Shown here one piece after another: positions 60,706 through 64,000 of a stretch of 64,000 bases of DNA; position 1 is the stretch's first letter, and the number at the start of each line of letters is the position of its first letter. Below the pieces are notes generated by a model that worked only from the letters and a program-made list of their open reading frames with translations, searched no databases and was not told the DNA's origin. The stretch covers positions 147,311-211,310 of the forward strand of contig NZ_JACHEG010000009.1 in assembly GCF_014201355.1 (NCBI RefSeq). Direction: 5' to 3'. The translations under genes and the position numbers were made by a program. The stretch is from Aliirhizobium wenxiniae (GTDB lineage: Bacteria > Pseudomonadota > Alphaproteobacteria > Rhizobiales > Rhizobiaceae).

Positions 60706-61893
60706 CTACTTCTGGGGCTTTGCTTCATCGACTTTCGGTTCTTCGACCACGAAACCCTGGTCGTTGACCGTTGCCTCGACTGCTTGAACCGGTGCGCCAT
60801 CGGCGATCCACTGGAAGCCGTCGACGATCAGGCGGTCGCCATCGGCAATGCCGTCGGTCACAAGCCAGTTGTTGCCGGAGGATTTGCTGGTGGTGAAGGT
60901 GCGGGTCTCGACCTTGTTGTCAGCTGTGACGAACTTTGCCGAAAGTTCGCCACGGGCATTACGCGTCGCGGCTCTCTGTGGAATGAGATAGCCGTTCTCG
61001 GTGCCGACGGTAACGGTTGCACGTACATACATGCCCGGCAGGATAATATGATCGGGATTGTCGAATATGGCACGGATCTGGTAGGTTCCGGTGGTCTCGC
61101 TGACGGCAAGTTCCGCCATGTTCAGCTTGCCGTTATGGTCGTATTTGGTGCCGTCTTCGAGCATCAGGCTGATATCGGCCGTGCGGGGATCGCCGTGAAG
61201 ACGGCCCGAAGCAACAGCTGCGCGCAATTCCAGGAGATTGGTGCTGGAATCGATAAGGTCGATATAGATCGGGTCGATATTGCGCAGAGTGGTCAGTGCG
61301 GTGGTCTGGTTGGCCGTAACGATATTGCCGATGCTGACGGTCGAGATCGTTGTCAGGCCATCGAATGGTGCGCGAATCTTGGTGAAGTCGAGATCAATCT
61401 GGGCCGAGTTCAAGGCCGCCTTGGCAGATTCGACATCGGCTTCGGCCTGCAGCAGCGTCACCTTTGCGTTTTCATACTCGATCTGGGTCGCGCCGCTGTT
61501 TACCAGCCGTTCGTAACGGGTCATGTTCGCCTGGGCTGCAGGAATGCTGACCTGAGCCTTCTGAAGCGCAGCCTGTGCCTGAGCGACTGCTGCGGCATAG
61601 GTGTCGTCATCGATCTGGTAAAGAACCTCGCCGGCCTTGACCTCGCTTCCTTCCTTGAAGGTGATCTCGCTGATGGCGCCGGTGACGCGCGGACGAATTT
61701 CCGTGGTCTGGAATGCGACGGCGCGGCCCGGAAGCACGTTGGTGATCGGCCGGTCGGTCTTTTTCATCACGACGACGCTGACCGGTGACGCCGGCTTCTG
61801 CGGGCTTTGGCCTGCGGATTGCTGTCCCTGATCACTGCAGGCGGAAAGCGCAGTTGCAAGGAGGAGTGGAAGCACCAGTTTGCGAAGGTTCAT
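60706..61893 (-). CDS. RND efflux periplasmic adaptor lipoprotein (AcrA/MexA type)
   Basis: A 395-residue membrane fusion protein with a lipoprotein signal (ATALSAC lipobox near residue 19), a barrel-sandwich region (RPRVTGAISEITFKEGSEVKAGEVLYQID near residue 68), an alpha-hairpin between about residues 95 and 170, and a C-terminal region starting near DGIADGDRLIVDG. It links the pump to the outer-membrane channel. It is the first gene of the efflux operon and follows the TetR gene on the same strand. Confidence 0.92.
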   Translation of the reverse strand: MNLRKLVLPLLLATALSACSDQGQQSAGQSPQKPASPVSVVVMKKTDRPITNVLPGRAVAFQTTEIRPRVTGAISEITFKEGSEVKAGEVLYQIDDDTYAAAVAQAQAALQKAQVSIPAAQANMTRYERLVNSGATQIEYENAKVTLLQAEADVESAKAALNSAQIDLDFTKIRAPFDGLTTISTVSIGNIVTANQTTALTTLRNIDPIYIDLIDSSTNLLELRAAVASGRLHGDPRTADISLMLEDGTKYDHNGKLNMAELAVSETTGTYQIRAIFDNPDHIILPGMYVRATVTVGTENGYLIPQRAATRNARGELSAKFVTADNKVETRTFTTSKSSGNNWLVTDGIADGDRLIVDGFQWIADGAPVQAVEATVNDQGFVVEEPKVDEAKPQK

Positions 61894-61931
61894 GATTCTT
61901 TTCCAGACGCTGTGGCGTGAAGGATATCTCG

Positions 61932-61961
61932 ATTGCCGCCTTTGGGGACGAAGGCGGCAAT
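61932..61961. promoter_or_regulatory. Inverted repeat upstream of the efflux operon
   Basis: ATTGCCGCCTT (61932-61942) and AAGGCGGCAAT (61951-61961) are perfect 11-base arms with an 8-base spacer, 39 bases upstream of the adaptor start. Without a T-run it is more likely an operator or mRNA hairpin than a terminator. A second pair, AAAGTGA (62024-62030) and TCACTTT (62047-62053), lies at the end of the TetR gene. Confidence 0.45.
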
Positions 61962-62046
61962 TAGCCGGCAGGATACCGGCAGAACTAGGGCGCAGACGTG
62001 AAAGGTCGCGTCCGCTCGCTCGAAAAGTGACGTAATTTAATTTTCA

Positions 62047-62649
62047 TCACTTTGCAAGCGGGTTTTGAAGGGCTGCATTGGCAAGGTCAACGAGACCATT
62101 CAGCCGCTCTTCCAGCTCGGCCTGTGTTTCGTGAATAAGAAATATGGGATGAAGAACACTGGCAAAAGACGCAGCGACGTAGCGGCTCGTCTTGCGGCTA
62201 TCGGTGCAATGATAAACGCCGGCATCGACGCCATCCTGAATAAGATTGAAGAAAAGATCCTCGATGAGCTGCTTGTAATGAAAGCCGCTCTCCAGCTCGG
62301 TCTGCGTCACGAGAAAGATCATTTCAAGGAAGAATGCGTTCTCGCGAATATCTTCCATATGGGCCTGCATCAACCGGCGGACGATGAGTCCGAGCTTTTC
62401 AGGCGGCGGTGCAGGTGTATCGACCGTGTTGAAGCGGCCGATCATGTGAGTGATGTGACGATCACAAATGGCGTCTATCAGCGCGGTCTTCGAACTGAAG
62501 TGCTTGAACACGTTGGCAGGCGACATGCCAAGTTCATGGGCAATGTCGGCGATGGACGACTTGCCGATGCCCCGTTCGCGGAAAAGGGCATCGGCAGTCC
62601 GCAAAATATCCTCGCGTGTTTCTTCAGCTTTGCGACGCGGTTTTCGCAC
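62047..62649 (-). CDS. TetR-family regulator of the efflux operon
   Basis: A 200-residue TetR protein. The helix-turn-helix spans about residues 28-55 (IGKSSIADIAHELGMSPANVFKHFSSKTALI), followed by a ligand-binding domain with TetR_C-like features. It lies directly upstream of the adaptor gene on the same strand and probably represses the efflux genes in response to a pumped compound. The start is GTG at 62649. Confidence 0.85.
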   Translation of the reverse strand: MRKPRRKAEETREDILRTADALFRERGIGKSSIADIAHELGMSPANVFKHFSSKTALIDAICDRHITHMIGRFNTVDTPAPPPEKLGLIVRRLMQAHMEDIRENAFFLEMIFLVTQTELESGFHYKQLIEDLFFNLIQDGVDAGVYHCTDSRKTSRYVAASFASVLHPIFLIHETQAELEERLNGLVDLANAALQNPLAK

Positions 62650-62691
62650 GCTTAAGTCCTCGTTATTTTACCTCGATAAACGGGCGGAGCC

Positions 62692-63639
62692 CTATTTCAC
62701 GAAATAGGGCGCAAGATTGGTGCGGATACGCTGCAATACCGTTTCGCCATTCCGGTCGGGAACGAAGGGCGTGCCGGTGATCATTTCGAAGGCGTGCCGG
62801 TAGACGGACGACGTTTCCTCGATGAGGTCCGAGGGAATGGGCGGGAGTTCGTCCTTATAGGGGTCACAGCGCTCCACGACCCAGGCCCGAACAAAGTCCT
62901 TGTCGAAGCTTTTCGGACGTCCGCCCGTGCGAAAAGCCTCATCATAACTGTCGGCGATCCAGTAACGGCTGCTATCGGGCGTATGAATTTCATCAGCCAG
63001 AATGATGGTGCCGTCGGCATCGGTGCCGAATTCATATTTCGTGTCGACGAGGATAAGGCCGCGTTTTGCCGCTATCTCCTGGCCACGCGCGAAAAGAGCG
63101 AGCGCATAAGTCGAAAGTGTCTGCCATTGCTCTGCTGTCAGCAGGCCCTGATCGATAATGTCTCGGGGTGAGAGCGGCTCGTCATGGCCGCCGTCGAAGG
63201 CCTTGCTGGTCGGCGTGATTACCGGTTCGGGAAGTACCTGATTATCCTTCAGGCCATCGGGCAGGTTCAGTCCATAGATGTTGCGCTCACCTTTCTTATA
63301 AAGGGTGAGAAGCGAGGTGCCTGTCGTGCCGGCCAGATAACCGCGCACGACGATCTCGACCGGCAGAATATCGAGACGCTTGCCGACTACGACATTCGGA
63401 TCCGGGTAGGCGATAACATGATTGGGGCAGATGTCCTTCGTCGCCTCGAACCAGTAGCGGGCGGTCTGGGTCAGGACATGGCCCTTATCCGGAATGCAGG
63501 TAATGATGCGATCGAAGGCGCTGAGGCGATCCGTGGCAATGATGATGCGTTCGCCGCTTGGCAGGTCGTAATTCTCCCGTACCTTGCCGCGATAATATTT
63601 GGGCAATTCGGCAATAAAAGCTTCTTCCAAGACGCGCAC
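62692..63639 (-). CDS. purC: SAICAR synthetase (PurC)
   Basis: A 315-residue phosphoribosylaminoimidazole-succinocarboxamide synthase of the longer alphaproteobacterial type. YRGKVRENYDL near residue 15, ATDRLSAFDRI near residue 35, VEIVVRGYLAGT near residue 95 and LVDTKYEFGTD near residue 200 are diagnostic. GTG at 63639 has GGAG eight bases upstream and gives the usual MRVLEEAFI start; a TTG at 63663 is less likely. It acts in purine synthesis. Confidence 0.93.
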   Translation of the reverse strand: MRVLEEAFIAELPKYYRGKVRENYDLPSGERIIIATDRLSAFDRIITCIPDKGHVLTQTARYWFEATKDICPNHVIAYPDPNVVVGKRLDILPVEIVVRGYLAGTTGTSLLTLYKKGERNIYGLNLPDGLKDNQVLPEPVITPTSKAFDGGHDEPLSPRDIIDQGLLTAEQWQTLSTYALALFARGQEIAAKRGLILVDTKYEFGTDADGTIILADEIHTPDSSRYWIADSYDEAFRTGGRPKSFDKDFVRAWVVERCDPYKDELPPIPSDLIEETSSVYRHAFEMITGTPFVPDRNGETVLQRIRTNLAPYFVK

Positions 63640-63884
63640 GATGATCGCTCCGAAAATGGCCAAGAGGGCCAGGGTCTATATAAAGGGTGCCTTCGCTATC
63701 GCATGTTTCTTCTTTTCGGCACAAGGATATTGCGGCCTTGTGGTTCAGCTGCCGCCCGAGGAGGTTCATCGTCGAATTCCGCCTGGTTAATGGTTGGTGA
63801 ATCGTGAAATATCGCGGAAAAATCCATAAACATCTTTAAAATCAATTGGTTGTAGTTTTTTTGAAGTTTTTGCGACTGGGTGTG
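63640..63884. other. Intergenic region between purC and the rRNA-type promoter
   Basis: This 245-base stretch should contain the leftward purC promoter. The part from about 63790 to 63870 is AT-rich, as expected for an UP-element-like region before a strong ribosomal promoter. No coding frame is supported. Confidence 0.45.
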
Positions 63885-63914
63885 TTGACTTGAAAAAGGT
63901 GTTCCGACTATAAC
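63885..63914 (+). promoter_or_regulatory. rRNA operon-type promoter
   Basis: TTGACT (63885-63890) and TATAAC (63909-63914) with 18 bases between form a strong sigma70-type promoter, preceded by an AT-rich stretch. The following sequence matches what I know of rhizobial rrn leaders. Confidence 0.7.
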
Positions 63915-64000
63915 CCGCTCACTGACGAGGGCGGCGGCGCTGCTAGCGACGATGTCCTTCGTTCTAGAGAAATCTAGGAAAAATTGCTGAAAAGTTGGCT
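63915..64000 (+). ncRNA. 5' leader of a probable rRNA operon (cut by the window edge)
   Basis: Directly after the promoter comes the GC-rich ACGAGGGCGGCGGCGCTGCT segment, characteristic of leaders before 16S rRNA in Rhizobium and Agrobacterium, then an A-rich stretch. No mature 16S sequence is reached, so the call rests on the leader alone. Confidence 0.6.

Noticed and set aside
58559..60787. 742-codon open frame on the plus strand
   Set aside because: Antisense shadow of the RND pump gene; composition (Arg, Asp, His rich) is typical of such shadows.

Overview
The window comes from an alphaproteobacterium of the order Hyphomicrobiales (Rhizobium/Agrobacterium type). The evidence is a high-GC genome with GTG and TTG starts, a frcBCAK fructose operon, an oxygen-dependent (CobG-type) cobalamin pathway, an EF-P/EpmA/EpmB locus, rhizobial palindromic repeats, a multi-hairpin CCUCCUCCC small RNA locus, and an rRNA-operon-like promoter and leader at the right edge. 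It reads as chromosomal; I see no phage, insertion sequence, CRISPR array or tRNA.

Layout. 1-4.4 kb: end of an oligopeptide ABC transporter operon (oppA partial, oppB, oppC, fused oppDF). 4.66-4.83 kb: four hairpins, each showing CCTCCTCCC in its loop, which matches the 'cuckoo'/CcsR type of alphaproteobacterial sRNA. 4.8-9.9 kb: frcBCAK with its divergent ROK regulator. 9.9-18.8 kb: an esterase, a secreted one-Cys MsrA, a CocE/NonD hydrolase and a second peptide-type ABC transporter. 19.2-39.8 kb: a B12 cluster. 39.9-41.4 kb: an unassigned hydrolase and membrane protein pair. 41.5-46.7 kb: a P1 peptidase, amaB and amaA (pipecolate/lysine catabolism), a LysR regulator and a stand-alone Lrp-type domain. 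46.8-52.4 kb: small proteins, a three-domain pseudoenzyme-like fusion, purU and a GH5 glycosidase. 53.0-55.9 kb: epmB, epmA and efp. 56.0-62.6 kb: an RND efflux system with a TetR regulator. 62.7-63.6 kb: purC, followed by an rrn-type promoter.

The B12 cluster is the centre of the window. Two cobalamin riboswitches point away from each other at 34.3-34.8 kb. One leads leftward into a DUF1636 gene, cobW, cobN, cobG, cobH, cobI and cobJ, then cobL, cobE, cobM, cobA and cobB. The other leads rightward into cbtB, cbtA, cobO, cobQ and cobC. Three single genes (cobK, cbiD, cobD) sit in the opposite orientation inside these runs, with overlapping 3' ends and almost touching 5' ends, an arrangement known as a noncontiguous operon. 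cbiD stands where a cobF function would be needed. cobG and cobN each carry a palindromic intergenic-type repeat inserted in frame, so the repeat is translated.

The observations most worth following are the four-hairpin CCUCCUCCC RNA, the translated repeats in cobG and cobN with compensatory changes between their arms, the 892-residue fusion in which all three enzyme-like domains appear to have lost catalytic residues, the nested antisense cob genes, and the unassigned hydrolase/membrane protein pair. All calls come from reading the sequence; no database search was run.
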